Below are positions 1 through 13,282 of a stretch of DNA of 64,000 bases, piece after piece. Every line of letters begins with the position of its first letter. Positions within the stretch are counted from its first letter, which is position 1. The notes below the pieces were generated by a model. The model made no database searches. It was given only the letters and a program-made list of their open reading frames with translations, and was not told the DNA's origin. The position numbers were made by a program, and so were the translations under genes. Source of the DNA: Hirudo medicinalis. Its lineage: Eukaryota > Annelida > Clitellata > Hirudinida > Hirudinidae. The stretch lies in contig MPNW01000054.1 of assembly GCA_011800805.1 (NCBI GenBank), forward strand, positions 57,350 to 121,349, given 5' to 3'.

Positions 1-154
1 GTTATTCAATTGTCATTAATTTGCAATCACTATCAGTTTGTGTTGTTGTCGTGATTAACTTGTTGGTTTATAGTTGTTAATTGTAAGAAGCAAGTTATTA
101 TTGATTGTATTGATAGAATACCTCTCCTAATCCAGGCATTGCTTTCTCATTAAG

Positions 155-3100
155 GTCTACGAAGCATCGAGCTCCATAGCAACGAATGATGGAATGAGCG
201 GAATAAAAGAACTCCACACGGAAATGAACATTCTCCAGGAGAATCTCTGCCACCAGAACATTGTCCAGTATCTACATAATGACTTTTTTACTGCATCTAA
301 TTTCTCTTCTTTTAAAATCCTCATGATTAGATTCAAAAAACTGGATTGCGCCAATTCTGTTTACGTACTAAACAGGCCACAATTACTTTATCATTAAACT
401 AATTATAATAAATAATAAATTAAACTTTCCAAATTGTAAACATTTCAAGTCCCCATTTATGAATCAGATATTACAAAAGCTTCATCTTCGACAAGAGGCT
501 GTACATAGTGATGGAGTACATAGATGGTGCCACACTGGAAGAACACTTGAGTTCAACAAAGGAGAAAGGAGAAAGATTGAGTGAGGAGAGGATATGGAAC
601 ATATTCGTGCAGGTTAATCAACGCAGTTAATGATCGCTGTCAATGGCTGCTTACCCTAATTAATTCTAGCATTTGTTACGTTAAATATCATTTGCAAATC
701 AAAACAACATCTTTGGAAAGTTGCATTATCAATCTTATTGTTGTTTTTGCACATATCTTGATTATTACTGATGTTGTAAAAAAGAAAATCATAATGACAC
801 AAATAAAATATTGTAAATGCAGGCATGAAATGTATTGTGAATTATTATTTATTACTGTGCAGCTGGTCCTTGGCTTACGTTACCTCCACAAGGAAAAGAG
901 AATCGTCCACAGGGATTTGAAGCCAAACAACGTCATGATGTGCTCAAGCAACAGGGTCATTTTGAGTCAGTTAAATATTTTCTGATTGTGATCAAACAAA
1001 TTTGAGGAATAATTAAATTTTGACCTGTCATACTTTTCAAAATTATGGCAATTTTAATTATATTCATTTGGTAATAATTACTCAAAAGGCTTTCATTTCT
1101 TCAGCTGATTTTGGTCTGGCTAAACAAAAGAACCCCGAAAATAGCAAAATGATATCTGTGGTTGGCTCCATTCTTTATTCCAGGTTTAGATTGCAGAAAT
1201 ATCTTTATAGTTAATAGCGGATTTTATAAAAATTAAAAAAATTCAGTTTAAGGGAAAAATTCTCATGTTAATGAAAAAAGAATTAACAATGCAAAATAAT
1301 CCTATTTCACATCTAAATGACCTTTAGTCCAGAGTTGGTGAAGAATGAAGAGTATGGGGAAAAAGTAGATATTTGGTCACTGGGATGTTTGTTGTATCAG
1401 ATGTGTCAGCTCAAACCACCCTTCTATGGGAGCAACATGCTGGCTCTTGTGGCCAAGGTTAGTGCTTGAAAACTTTGTATACTTACAATGAAGTAAAGCC
1501 AAAGCTGTCTTGTCGCACAATGCTGTTGTTAACATAATGTTGTCATTGCTGTCACAACTACAAGTTGAAATTGTTTGCAGATCGTTGAATCTCGTTACGA
1601 GCCAGCAGACAAAGATCGATGTTCAACGTTATTAACTTCAACAATTGATCTGTTAGAGAACCATTGTTGGACTTCATTCTTTTTTTATAAATAAATGATA
1701 AATTAGATTCATATCTAAATGCATAGATTTGCATCGTTTTTGTATTTAAGCATCCTTGACTCTTTTGCATTTTTTTATCGAATAACCCGACTGAAAGTTG
1801 AGCATTCATTTTGACCTTTAGATGCCTGACCTCAGATCAGAGGGATCGACCTGACATAAATGGTGTGGCATCATTCATCAGCAGCATCCTCCTTGCACAC
1901 CTGGATGAAGCCAGAAGGGAGGAGTCTAATCTCAAGAAGAAACTGGAGAATGAGAAGGCCAAAAAGTAACAGCTCTTACGTCATAGAATTGATGAGATAG
2001 GCAAATTAATTCCATTGTGCAGAACTTGCACTGATCATATTACTACATACATCAATTACAATCAATCTTTGATTGAATTAACCTTAATCAATTAATTACT
2101 AGTGATTTAATCAATCCAGCTCCTACAACCAACTCTATGAAGATGAGAGCTTCATGGCATCGCAATCGCATGACTCCGGTTATCTTTCTAGTAAGTTGTC
2201 TCCAAAGATGATTGGCTGGAGCCAGAAGCAACCTCAAGAGATGTCGGCAGCTTCAGGAACATCCGCACAACAAAAAAGGGCATGGGGTTCTCCAAAACTG
2301 AGGGCTAGGTCAAGCGACAGCAAAACTAGGAAAAAACTCCCAGCAAACCAAAACTTAAAAAAAGTCTCAGACCATCAAAAATTGATGCCCTCAAAGCAGA
2401 ATGCTCTGCCTCCATTTTACCCAAAATCAGGTGCAAAAAGGTCAGAAGGACTTAGCATCCCAATCAGTCCTCAGGGCAAGCTAATCCCCAGTTATGAAGA
2501 GAATGTGAGCATCAAGGCCAACAAAAATACCCTCCTCAACAGAAGGCTGTCAAGGTCAAGCATTCTCCCAAATGTCAACACAAGTCCCATGCCCCAATAC
2601 AGCCTTCTGCCAGATCTCAGCTTGAAGCAGCAGCAGGGTTCAAAGGTCATTCTGCCAAAGATGCATTCAGCCCCAAACATCCACTCCAGGGAGAGAGCTC
2701 TCATGAAGGAAGCTCGGAGAATGGGTCAATAATCTGCTTTATCAAATCATTGATTAATTATATACGAAAGGCCAATTCGTATTTGATGAGTAATTAATTA
2801 ATATTCAAAACATTATGAAACAGCCCGGGCCTCCTCTAGTAGGTCTCTGCTATCAGGAGGAACAAGGGGTGACCCATCTTTCAACTTCTTCAGCCAATTG
2901 CACAAGATCATCTACATTACCCAGGTAAGTTCATGCATATTCATATTCGAAATTCAAGTCTGTAAATAATCTTCATTCCATAACATCAGATGCCGCCAAG
3001 TCTCCAACACTGTCCCAGGAGAAAGATCGTGGAAGACTTCAAGAGGCAGCTCTTCCAAGGTTCTCAGGGCATTAACCAATCCATGTTGCACATTCAAAAG

Positions 3101-3589
3101 GTCTCATGTTCATTTATTAAGTAGTGAAATAATGAATTTGAGGACAGAGTCATGAATGAATATAAGTTGATTACCTCTTTGTGCAACATCGAGTTAAAAA
3201 GGGCAAAGATATGGGTTAATTAATTAATTAATTTGTTTCTTAATGCAGCTGATGGAAGCCAGTAATGAGGCTGTGGGCATGAAAATGGCTTCTTCAACAC
3301 TAAAAAGTCTAAAGCACTCTCAAGGTTTTTTCTTTGGCATCTAGCCATGGATGTGAATTGTCAATTATATTCTGTTACAATAACAATCCAATAGGAACAA
3401 CGTATTTTAACTGACATAGAATGAATATTTTACTAAAGGAAGAAATCATGAATATAAACATTAGAAATATTAAATTCAATCTCCAACTATTCCTTCAAAT
3501 GTGTTACAGGAGAATGGTGTACCGACGAACTGACCTATACTGACCTCAAGAACATCATCGACCAGCTACTTGAAGAAAACAACTATTAA
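155..3589 (+). CDS. NEK10: NEK10-like protein kinase, 3' part (12 exons)
   Basis: A NIMA-related serine/threonine kinase, in vertebrates linked to DNA-damage checkpoints and ciliated cells. Exons with consistent phases: 155-267, 468-612, 863-965, 1105-1183, 1328-1457, 1581-1651, 1822-1965, 2120-2724, 2824-2924, 2990-3100, 3249-3324, 3510-3589 (TAA). Visible kinase motifs are IVMEYIDGATLEEHL, the catalytic loop IVHRDLKPNN, the Mg-binding loop TDFGLAKQKN, the P+1 region VVGSILYSSPELV and DIWSLGCLLYQM. The kinase domain is followed by a coiled coil (KKKLENEKAKK) and a basic Ser/Pro-rich stretch. The C-terminal blocks QLHKIIYITQMPPSLQ and ELTYTDLKNIIDQLLEENNY match the distinctive NEK10 tail as I recall it, and they separate it from other NEKs. 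The ATP-binding lobe and the upstream armadillo region lie outside the window. Family call is firm; exon edges are inferred from phase. Confidence 0.92.
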
Positions 3590-3613
3590 CCTTGACAATT
3601 CCTCTTTTATGCA

Positions 3614-3619
3614 ATTAAA
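3614..3619 (+). promoter_or_regulatory. ATTAAA poly(A) signal of the NEK10 gene
   Basis: ATTAAA lies 25 nt after the NEK10 stop codon, in an AT-rich 3' UTR. Confidence 0.45.
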
Positions 3620-4032
3620 ACTCTGTGATAGCAGCACGGAAAATATTTATTAGTTCTCGAGATTTAAAACCCAAACATCAATCGAGGCGAGATAAATTGT
3701 ACCAGAACAATCTTAGGTCATGTTTAACATGTCGACGTCCTAACGGTCCACAATTAACGGTGAAGTCTAAATCCCTCCCAAAGTTCATTAAAAATGTTCT
3801 TAGAAAAATATGGCAACTCGCGACAAATTACATTATTCAATTTGAATCTGCTTGTCACCGTAGAAAAAAGTGAGGTCGCGTGATTTGAAAAAGGAGACTA
3901 CAGAAATGCTTAAACAAATAAACAAAAAGTGTATCTTGTAGCTAAAGATTGAAGCTGCAATTCATATTCAAGTTGTGGCTTAGAATCATTAAGAAACTGA
4001 TCAATCGTCCTAATTTTATTTATTTTATTCAG

Positions 4033-4987
4033 GTCCGTTGGATAACCAAGATGATTTGGACTTGTTAGCTAGTGTTAATTGTCCTAACAACGAAGCCTTG
4101 CCATCTTATATTAGGTGGGCGACAGAAATACACAACGACTAAAAATTTATACAAGAATTCATACTCAGTCTTCGGGTAAAATTCTAAAAACATTCAAGTT
4201 CTGTAATCACAATTTAAATGTAAAATTCTACTACACTCTCGAAAATGTTAGCAGCCAGATTATATAATTTCAAATGTAAAAGGAGCATTTACAGTAAATA
4301 TTGGCAGAAGATCGCACGTTTTGCGGCGAGAGATAGGCCATTCATAACACCAATAAAGATGATTTTTTTCTAAGATTATTATCGTAGAGGTCCTTTCTGT
4401 GAGTTTTCCGATCATGACTGAAGTGATGGTAATTTTACAAATACGGGAAGCGTTATTAATACGTTAATTTTCAAGATTCGGATAAGATTTCATTAAGTTG
4501 CATTAAGTTGCTTTCGTAAATGCGATGATGAGAATTGTTTCAGACTAGCTAACAAACGGGCTCTAGTGTTTTTAGAAGAACAAAAAAAAACTCAAGATTA
4601 ACATTAATCTCGCGCGCATATGCGTAATCGATTCTACTTCAAGCACGTTCCAGAACACAATAGCTTCCACAAAACGAATCATTGGGCCAAGAAATAGATG
4701 TCCGTCCACACAAACATGAGACAAACATCGAGCCAGCTGCTGGAATGCACATCAAAAAACCTTTGTTCAAAGCTCATCATCTTCCCCCTCAAAGTTTGTA
4801 TCACATGGAAACGGGTAACAAATCAGATGATCCGTTTTAAATCTTTGCTGAGTCTTGCCACATTATGAACAATTCGCTATCAACAATCAATGGAGAGGAA
4901 ATGAAAATGGAGATGACTGGATGCGAGATTAGAAGAGGACTGCGACGAGAAGTGTATTACAGTCTGCAAGATTCTCCTTTCAAATAG
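4033..4987 (+). other. Candidate exons of an unrecognised plus-strand gene
   Basis: Three splice-bounded open segments lie between NEK10 and the EGF-domain gene. 4033-4114 (acceptor ttattcag, donor AG|gtgggc) would read PLDNQDDLDLLASVNCPNNE and onward. 4664-4814 (acceptor acacaatag, donor G|gtaaca) would read LPQNESLGQEIDVRPHKHET and onward. 4896-4987 joins in phase to the second and ends at TAG with LQDSPFK. The first and second do not join in phase (2 to 0), so an exon would be missing between them. No family is recognised. The remaining sequence in 3620-5278 shows nothing else I can support. Confidence 0.28.
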
Positions 4988-5278
4988 TCAACCGATCAAT
5001 CTATCACCATAAAAAGTCTTCATACCACAAAATATCCTTTTCAAGTCCCTACTAACAAGTACTAACAAAGTAACGAAAAGTTAAGTCCATTTGGTAGCCG
5101 ACATAAATTGGAATAATTGGGACACACTTCTCCTCTGCCTCTTCCTCCCATCATCATTGCTATCATGATCACCATCGTCATCATCGTCGTCGTCGTCATT
5201 GCCAATATAGCATAGAAAAGGAAAGCACCACAGCTAAACATCAAAATACTGCTCATTAGTCCTTCAAATCCGGCCTTG

Positions 5279-8200
5279 TCAAGCTTCCGACCTGGGCTTT
5301 TGTTCTTTCAGGAGGCTCGGGTCACCGTTCTCCACGGCACGTGATGTCTGATTATAGGTCGGAGATGAAAAGTTGTCAAAATAATAATTATTATTATTAA
5401 AGAATTAATGTAATTGTTATACTAGTCATTTAATAATTAAAATTTAATCACTCGCTCAATTGAAGCCATGTTCTATTTATCGTAGGACCTCGCAATACTC
5501 ACGGTTACATTATCATAATAAATGCACAAATCGATAACTTGCATGTTAATTATTAATGTTACAAGCATCCAACCTTGTTACACCTGAGCGGTTCACCAAA
5601 AAATGTTAAAATATGCAAAGAAACTTGAAGTAGATAATCTCACTTACATGAGTTCTTGATTGAGTCTGCTGCCACCGCCTTCTCCTGCAAATTCATTATG
5701 ATGATGATGACGATGATGATGATGGTGATGATGATGATGGTGACGATGATGACTACTACTACTACTACTATAATAATAATAATGGCAGTAATAATAATAC
5801 TACTACTACTACTAATAATAATGGCAGTAATATTAATAATAATGATTACAGTGAGGATGTCAGAAATGAGGAGGATCGTCAAAATAAAGTCGACCAGATT
5901 TTTTCTATTTTATTTTTATTTCTTGTAATTCGATGCAATTGCTCACAAGGTGGTTTTTTATTCCGGAGAACGACGGGTGAAATGAAAGTTCGCATGGAAA
6001 ACTAAGCCCCAAACATTCGTATAAAGGAGAATTAACATTGTTATTGTTGTTAATGCTATTATCATTGCCGTCATAATCGTCATCATAATCATCGGCATCA
6101 TCACCGTTATTGTTATTATTATTTTATTATTATTATTATTATTATATTTTTATTATTATTATTAATATTATATTATTGTTGTTATTATTATTATTATTAT
6201 TATTAATATTATTACTATTAAATTAATAACAGGTAGTTATAGATAGTCAATGATTAGCTGTCAATAATTGAAGTTACTCAGAGATAATGATGATGATGAC
6301 GACGGTCATGATGATGATGATGATGATGATGATGACGACGACGATGGTGATGATGGTCATTCATAAATCTTCACTCACCTGCAGACGAAGAAAGTGACGA
6401 CCAGAGAGGTGACGATGATGAACAAGATGAAGAGGAATATCAGAATCAGCAACATGTTTGGCGTCAGACCACCGGACTTGCCTTCAGTGGTCAATGAATA
6501 TATAATCAGCTCATTATAAATTCTCATTATGAAGCAAAATAAAATAGTTTAATTGGTTCGAGCAGTAGCATTGCACAACCTCACAACATCGCTCATCATC
6601 TCCATGGTAGAAAATTTCCAGACAGGAAATGTTATTGTTCTATGAAAACAGCAACATCATTGGTTGGTATCGGTAGTTGAATACTAATTATTGAATATTA
6701 AACAGCCCGTGAATGTTAATGAGATTTCCATTGAAAATAAACAACAAGAACCTCGTAATTCTTTGAGCAGGCTCGAATTACAAGGCGAAATGATTGATTG
6801 ATATTATTGAAGGGTTGATTGACTGATATGATTGACTTTTAATTGATTGATTGATGTGATTGACTGGTTGTCAGAGATTGACAAATGCCCAAGTGATTAA
6901 ATATGTTTTATTTTTAAGTGAGTTGTACATAAACAAAATGTTTAAACTTCACTCAACAAACAATCCATCTATACATTCACCCAGTCAACTATTCAACCAA
7001 CACCGACAAAATGAATGCCAGAATGTTCGGACGAAATAATAACAGTAATAATAAAAATAATAATAAAAAAAAATAATAATATTAATAATAATAATAACAC
7101 GACATCAATAATAATAATAATAATAATATAACTACATTAATATAATAACCATATCTAATCAACACAGAAATTATATTTAATTAATTAATAATAACAATAA
7201 TAATAAATATAATGACATTCAAGATGAGAATACTCCTTAACATTAAACAGATAAATAACAAAACATATTGTTTCAATTCTTATCTTAAAGAACTATCATC
7301 GTCATCCTCATCGTCATCATCAATGACATCATCATCGTCGTCGTCATTATCATCATCAACGTCATCATCATCATCATCACCAACGTCATCATCATCATCA
7401 ACGTCGTCGTCATCGTCACAATGACTCACTTTCGTCGTAATTCATGTACTGGCACGAACCACCGGTATATTCTTCTGTGCAACTGAAAGCAGAAAAAACA
7501 ATGCAAACTATGTTTCCCTCGTTAAAAATCTAACGAAGCACTTTCAGACAGAATGACTGCCTCTCGACCTCACTGCATGAGTGCAGAGTGCGATGAAGGA
7601 CACAATTGATGTGAGTCGATGAGTGAAAAATGAAACATGTCGACAATTGAGTCGAGTAAAATTAATAATTAATTGACTAATAAATAAATAAATAAATAAA
7701 TAAATATTATCAATGATTATAAACCACTGACGACTTGATGATGACTACGATGACGACGATGGTGATGATGACGACGATGATGATGATGATGATGACGACG
7801 ATGATGATGACGAGGACGACGATGAAGGTGATAATAAATATGCAAATAACATTAGCATGTTAAAGGGTCATTATTTCATCAACTTTCAACTCAAAAACCT
7901 CAATTAAATTGTTGGGTTTTTTTTAACAGCACAAGGACAATAAGGTCAAGAGAGATGCTGAGAAAAGAAAGAGGAAAAGTCAATAAATGAGGTAATTTAT
8001 TCAGAGGGGTTTCTTGAGTTATAAGCAAGACCTTTATCGCAATGCTTTGCGGAGATTTAAGGTTTTAAATATTCTCTTGTTTTTGTAAAAAATGTAGTTA
8101 ATAAAAATAAAAATAATAACAATAATAAAAATAATAATAATAAAAATATTAATAATAATAATAACAATAACAATAATGATAAATATGACAATGAATTCCA

Positions 8201-9011
8201 ACATACATTATTATAAAAATTATGTAACACACCACTTAACACAAAATTAACATAATTTATTAATGTGAGCACGAACGTAGGTACCAACTTACAAGCAAGA
8301 TACGCGCTTTTCAATGCTTTGCGAACAGCAGAACTTCGTTCCGGGTAACAAGCATTGTTTTTTGTCATCATCAGTTTCGCAAAACGACCAGCCAATGGGG
8401 CAGCTATCTGTGGAGATCATCATCATCATCATCATCGTCATCATCGCCGTCGTCATCAGCAGCAGCAGCAGCATGGTCATAGATCGTCATCTTTATCATC
8501 ATCGTTAACACCACCATCGTCACTAAAGTCATCACCATATCGACGGCATCATCTCTTATCATGCAATCTCGTCTTATATCTCGACAGTGATTAATGAGAT
8601 CTCGGTCATCATATTCATCTCATCGTCATAGTCACCATCATCATCACCATCACCATCATGAACATCATTACCATCATCATCTTCGTCGTCGTCATCATAA
8701 TCATCGTCATCGTCATCATCATCATCATCACCTTCCTCGGGCAGGATATCAGTGTTCATGACATAGATGTTGTGGTCAGTCCAGGGAGCAATGGTCTGTT
8801 GAGGATGAAGACTTGCTTCTTGTGCTTGTGGTGATTGACCTTTCAGACACATGAGAGTAGGTTGAACTCTGTAGTAATAATAATACATAATATTTATAAC
8901 ATATAATATAATGTAATATAAAATGTAATAATAATAATAATAATTATTATTATTAATAATAATAATTTTTTTTATTATTTCAATAATACATCATACTTAC
9001 AATAATACTCG

Positions 9012-9054
<43 letters not shown>

Positions 9055-9106
9055 CAACAACAATAATAATAATAATAATAACAATAATAATAACAACAAC
9101 AACGAT

Positions 9107-9137
<31 letters not shown>

Positions 9138-11312
9138 GTAATAATAATAATAATAATAAACCGCTGCGATATCGAACCAACTTTACATTCACTTAGACAA
9201 AAACAACATATTACCCATAGAACAAAAAGGTTGTCGAAGAGGGTCAAGAAGTTGTAAGGATAAATTGCTTATCAAAAAGATGGTTGTAAGCACTGCCAAC
9301 AGAATGAAGAGGAATCTGGCCATGGCATGGATTGATTACAAGAAAGCTTATGACAGCATATCTCATTCCTGGATGTTGGCATTGCTCAATATGCATCGGG
9401 ATCATGCCACATTTACCGAATTTGTGGAATATTCAACGAGATATTGGAAAACTGAATTCATGCTGTAGCATCGGTCGGGTTGCATAAAAACTGATAAAAT
9501 TGGCATCAAGAGAGGAATCTTCCAAGGTGACTCTCTTGCCCCTCCTAACCCCTCCTTTTTGTTTAGCTTTAATACCCATATCTAACATGCCCAATAGATT
9601 AAACATTAAACATAGGATATAAAATAGAATCCAATCAACTTTATATCACATTTACTTTACATTGGACGACTTAAAAATATTTACCAGAACTGAGGCCCAT
9701 CTCAGTAAAGCATTGTCCGTGGTAAAAAAAAACCTTCACTGATGATATTGCCAAGTTTGCCATTGCAATAATGAAGGCTGGCAAGCAAATCAAAAGCCAA
9801 AACATGCCAATTGACGATAAGACTTCAATTCAAAACCTCGACGACGAAGAGGCGGCATACAAATACCTCGTTATTGATGAGAACAGTGGCATTCATCACT
9901 GCGACGAAGGAGAGAATAGCCAAGGAATATTATCGCAGAGTGCGTCTCAAAAGTATAAAATAAAAGCAATAAAAACAACAGAAATTTGAAATTAAGTGAA
10001 GTTCAGCAGCGGAATAAAAGCAATTGAAAATTTAATTCATCATATATTTAAAAAAAAAATTCCAAATATACATGCCTTATCACATTATTATTTATTATCA
10101 TTATTACTATATTATTTTATGACTTTGATTTATCAACATGAATTACTGAGGTGCACAGTTAGCCTTTTAATTTGCGGTCCATCATCATCATTCACCAGCA
10201 TCGTCGTCGTCGTCGTCATTAGCATAACTTAAATGGTTCTCATTGGCAGGGCTAGCGCAAAAACAAAAATACGACTTCACAAATCCTTGACCCTTCAGAA
10301 AAAGTTCGAATGAAAACAAAACAAGAATGTCACACTCGTAAATACGCGGGGGACTCCCATGCGTTGCTATGGAAGCCAGATCAATGAAGTCGTCTGCTAT
10401 TCTTTCTAGAATTCTTTCTTAAGAGGCGAAAAACAACAGCAACAACGACAACAACAGCAACTTGTCTAACATCAACCTTAAATATTAAACTAACTAATCT
10501 TACTATGCGAATAATTCATAAACACAAAAAACAGAAGCCCACGCAAACCATGAATATTTATGAGGTGGTAGTAGCCTAAGTGAGTAATAGAAACAGAATT
10601 TTATAAATAACATCCGGACAGGCACAACAAAAGTGGATATTTATAGAACGGCAAGTCAAGTTGGCCGAGCACATCGTGAACCAAGACGAGATGATTATTT
10701 AGTACATTGATTATTAATTACCCGATGAATAATCATCCGACGACGAATTTCCCGAGGACGCAATAAGTGAACCCCAAGGTGCAGCAGTAGTAGTAGTAGT
10801 AGTAGCAGTAGCAGTAGCAGTAGTAGTAGTATTTGTGTCCTACTCAATTTCAAAGCCGTTCCCGGAGTAGCCAGGTCCAACCAAGGCACCCCTATTTCCT
10901 ATAAAATAGTTTTACACCAACATCCCCCGCTGGAGGATCTAGTAAAACTAGAAATCGGTGACTAGCTGGATAGCTAGCTAGTAGCAAGACTATCGGCCTA
11001 TATCTAACCCAAAGGTGAGCAAGATGTGATCAATCAGTGTTTGTTTATCTTTGGGTGCGTTGCTACATCCAATCCATGCATCCAATCCATGCATCCAATC
11101 CATGCATCCAATCCATGCATCCAATCATTGCATCCATTCAGTAAATCTGACGCTAAGGCTATAACATACATTGATTTACCGATTCATGCATCCGATGAAT
11201 TGAACAAAATTGTCGTATTAATGCATCGAATTGAATCAAGAATTAGTTATTGTGCTGTTATTTTTTGGATTTATATACTTTGTTATTATTATTATTATTA
11301 TTATTATTGTTG

Positions 11313-11358
<46 letters not shown>

Positions 11359-11462
11359 CGTTATCATCATCATCATTATTTTATTATATTTTCCAATAAT
11401 CAAATCAATCANTTTTGGATTTATATACTTTGTTATTATTATTATTATTATTATTATTGTTG

Positions 11463-11502
<40 letters not shown>

Positions 11503-12231
11503 CGTTATCATCATCATCATTATTTTATTATATTTTCCAATAATCAAATCAATCAGCATCACTGATTCTTATCAATCTCTAACCATTGATTAAACACACG
11601 TCATCTCATTTAATAAAAACATTAAAATTATTATCAATAACAATACCACAATATCCAATCAGAATATCAACGGAGCCTAAAAATAACTCCAAAACAATGA
11701 CCACCGACAGCCAATGAAAACCCACCCTCTAGGGCAGCCATCTTGAACGTCAACAATCCAGAGAAATTCTTTTCCAACGAAACAGTCACGTTATGACAAG
11801 AATCGATACAATTTCTAGTAGGCCGTCCGGCGAGCGCGAGCTTATGAATGAATGAATGAATGAATGAATAAGTGAGTGAGTGAGTGAGTGAGTGAGTGAT
11901 CATTACCACCATCATCGTCATCATCATAATCATTATGGACAGCTTACTAATCCAAAATCGTACTAATTACCACTCATTAAATGATTCCCGCAGTTCAATT
12001 ATCCTTCAGAGTCATGTCAAATGTTCCTGGAAAACCCGACCAAAAAACCGAAAGTCACACGGTTTTAATGAAAGAAAATTATCATCAGAACGGGAAAATC
12101 AGAGAAATTCCAGTTTTTATCAAAATTACAAATTGGTCAGCTTCAAAATTCACGTCCGTAAGTCAAATATAGGAAGCCTTTATTAATATATAAATTAATA
12201 ATAATAATAAAAATAATATTAATAATAATAA

Positions 12232-12266
<35 letters not shown>

Positions 12267-13225
12267 GTTGACAGTATTAAAGATAAAATAGTGAAAATAG
12301 TATAAATTAAGTAAGAGAATGAATGTTGAATGTGTCAAGAATTAAGGTTTGCAACACAGGATGACAGTTTGTATTAAGAAACACGAAAATATTTTCGATG
12401 ATCATTTTAACCAGAAATAAGTTTTAAAGCATCGTTATGGGAACTGCTTAAAGAGCACTTAAAACGTACAACTGTCTCAAGCAGTCAATTTTTATTCGAG
12501 GTGGGGGAGGAAGACGTGATTGTTGGCCAAGTGACGGGCAAAAGCCAACTCACAGGCAGCAACTTTAGTTACCTAAATCCATCCCTAACCCTACTCTATC
12601 CCTAACCCTACCCTACCCGTACCTCTAACCCTGCCTCACGACCCTGGGAATCCATGGAGAACTGCCTATGAGTTGGCTTAAGTCTGTCACTTCTCCAGGC
12701 GCTGGAATACTTATCAAGTGGCTTCAGATAAGCTTCAAAAGCTGAATGCACGACTGCATAGTTAAGGTTGAATAAAAATCAAAGCCGAATTAAATCAAGT
12801 TAATTCAACACAACGCGCAATGTTTTCAATCAGTAGTTACTCAACTAATCAATATCAACCACGAACAAACAATAACAAAAACTTACATTTTTCTTTTGAA
12901 AAGTTAAACAAACATTCCGTAATCATTTCATTCCAGCGTTTATTTTTGTTTTCCTTCGTCGTGACCTTGTTGACCTTAGAAACCCCTGAACGCAAGTCGT
13001 CGGACAAAAGCGGGAAAGCAGTCATTTACAAAGAAATAATTGTTTGCAGCTCTCATAAGAACCTTTTAAGTCACTCTCACAAGACTTCTTTCGTCTTTTT
13101 ATTATTATTACTACTATTATTATTATTACCACTGTTATTATTATTATTATTATTGTTGTTGTTATTATTATTATTGTTGTTGTTGTTGTTATTGTTGTTG
13201 TTGTTATTATTATTACTGTTATTTC

Positions 13226-13282
<57 letters not shown>

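Larger units (their letters stand above)
9991..12528. other. Intronic stretch with simple repeats and no supported exon
   Basis: This part of the long intron of the EGF-domain gene holds a CTA/CTG-type tract at about 10781-10830, a 13-bp tandem repeat at 11065-11125, a duplicated ATT tract around a gap base (11263-11555), and GAAT/GAGT repeats. No splice-bounded coding segment stood out on either strand. Confidence 0.5.

Noticed and set aside
8975..9247. Minus-strand frame with a possible signal peptide (VLWVICCFCLSEC) followed by poly-Ile
   Set aside because: No ATG in frame after the upstream stop, it is followed by microsatellite-encoded poly-Ile, and it lies inside an intron of the EGF-domain gene.
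11026..11593. Several long frames across 11.0-11.6 kb on both strands
   Set aside because: They are translations of minisatellite and ATT repeats and run through the N at 11412.
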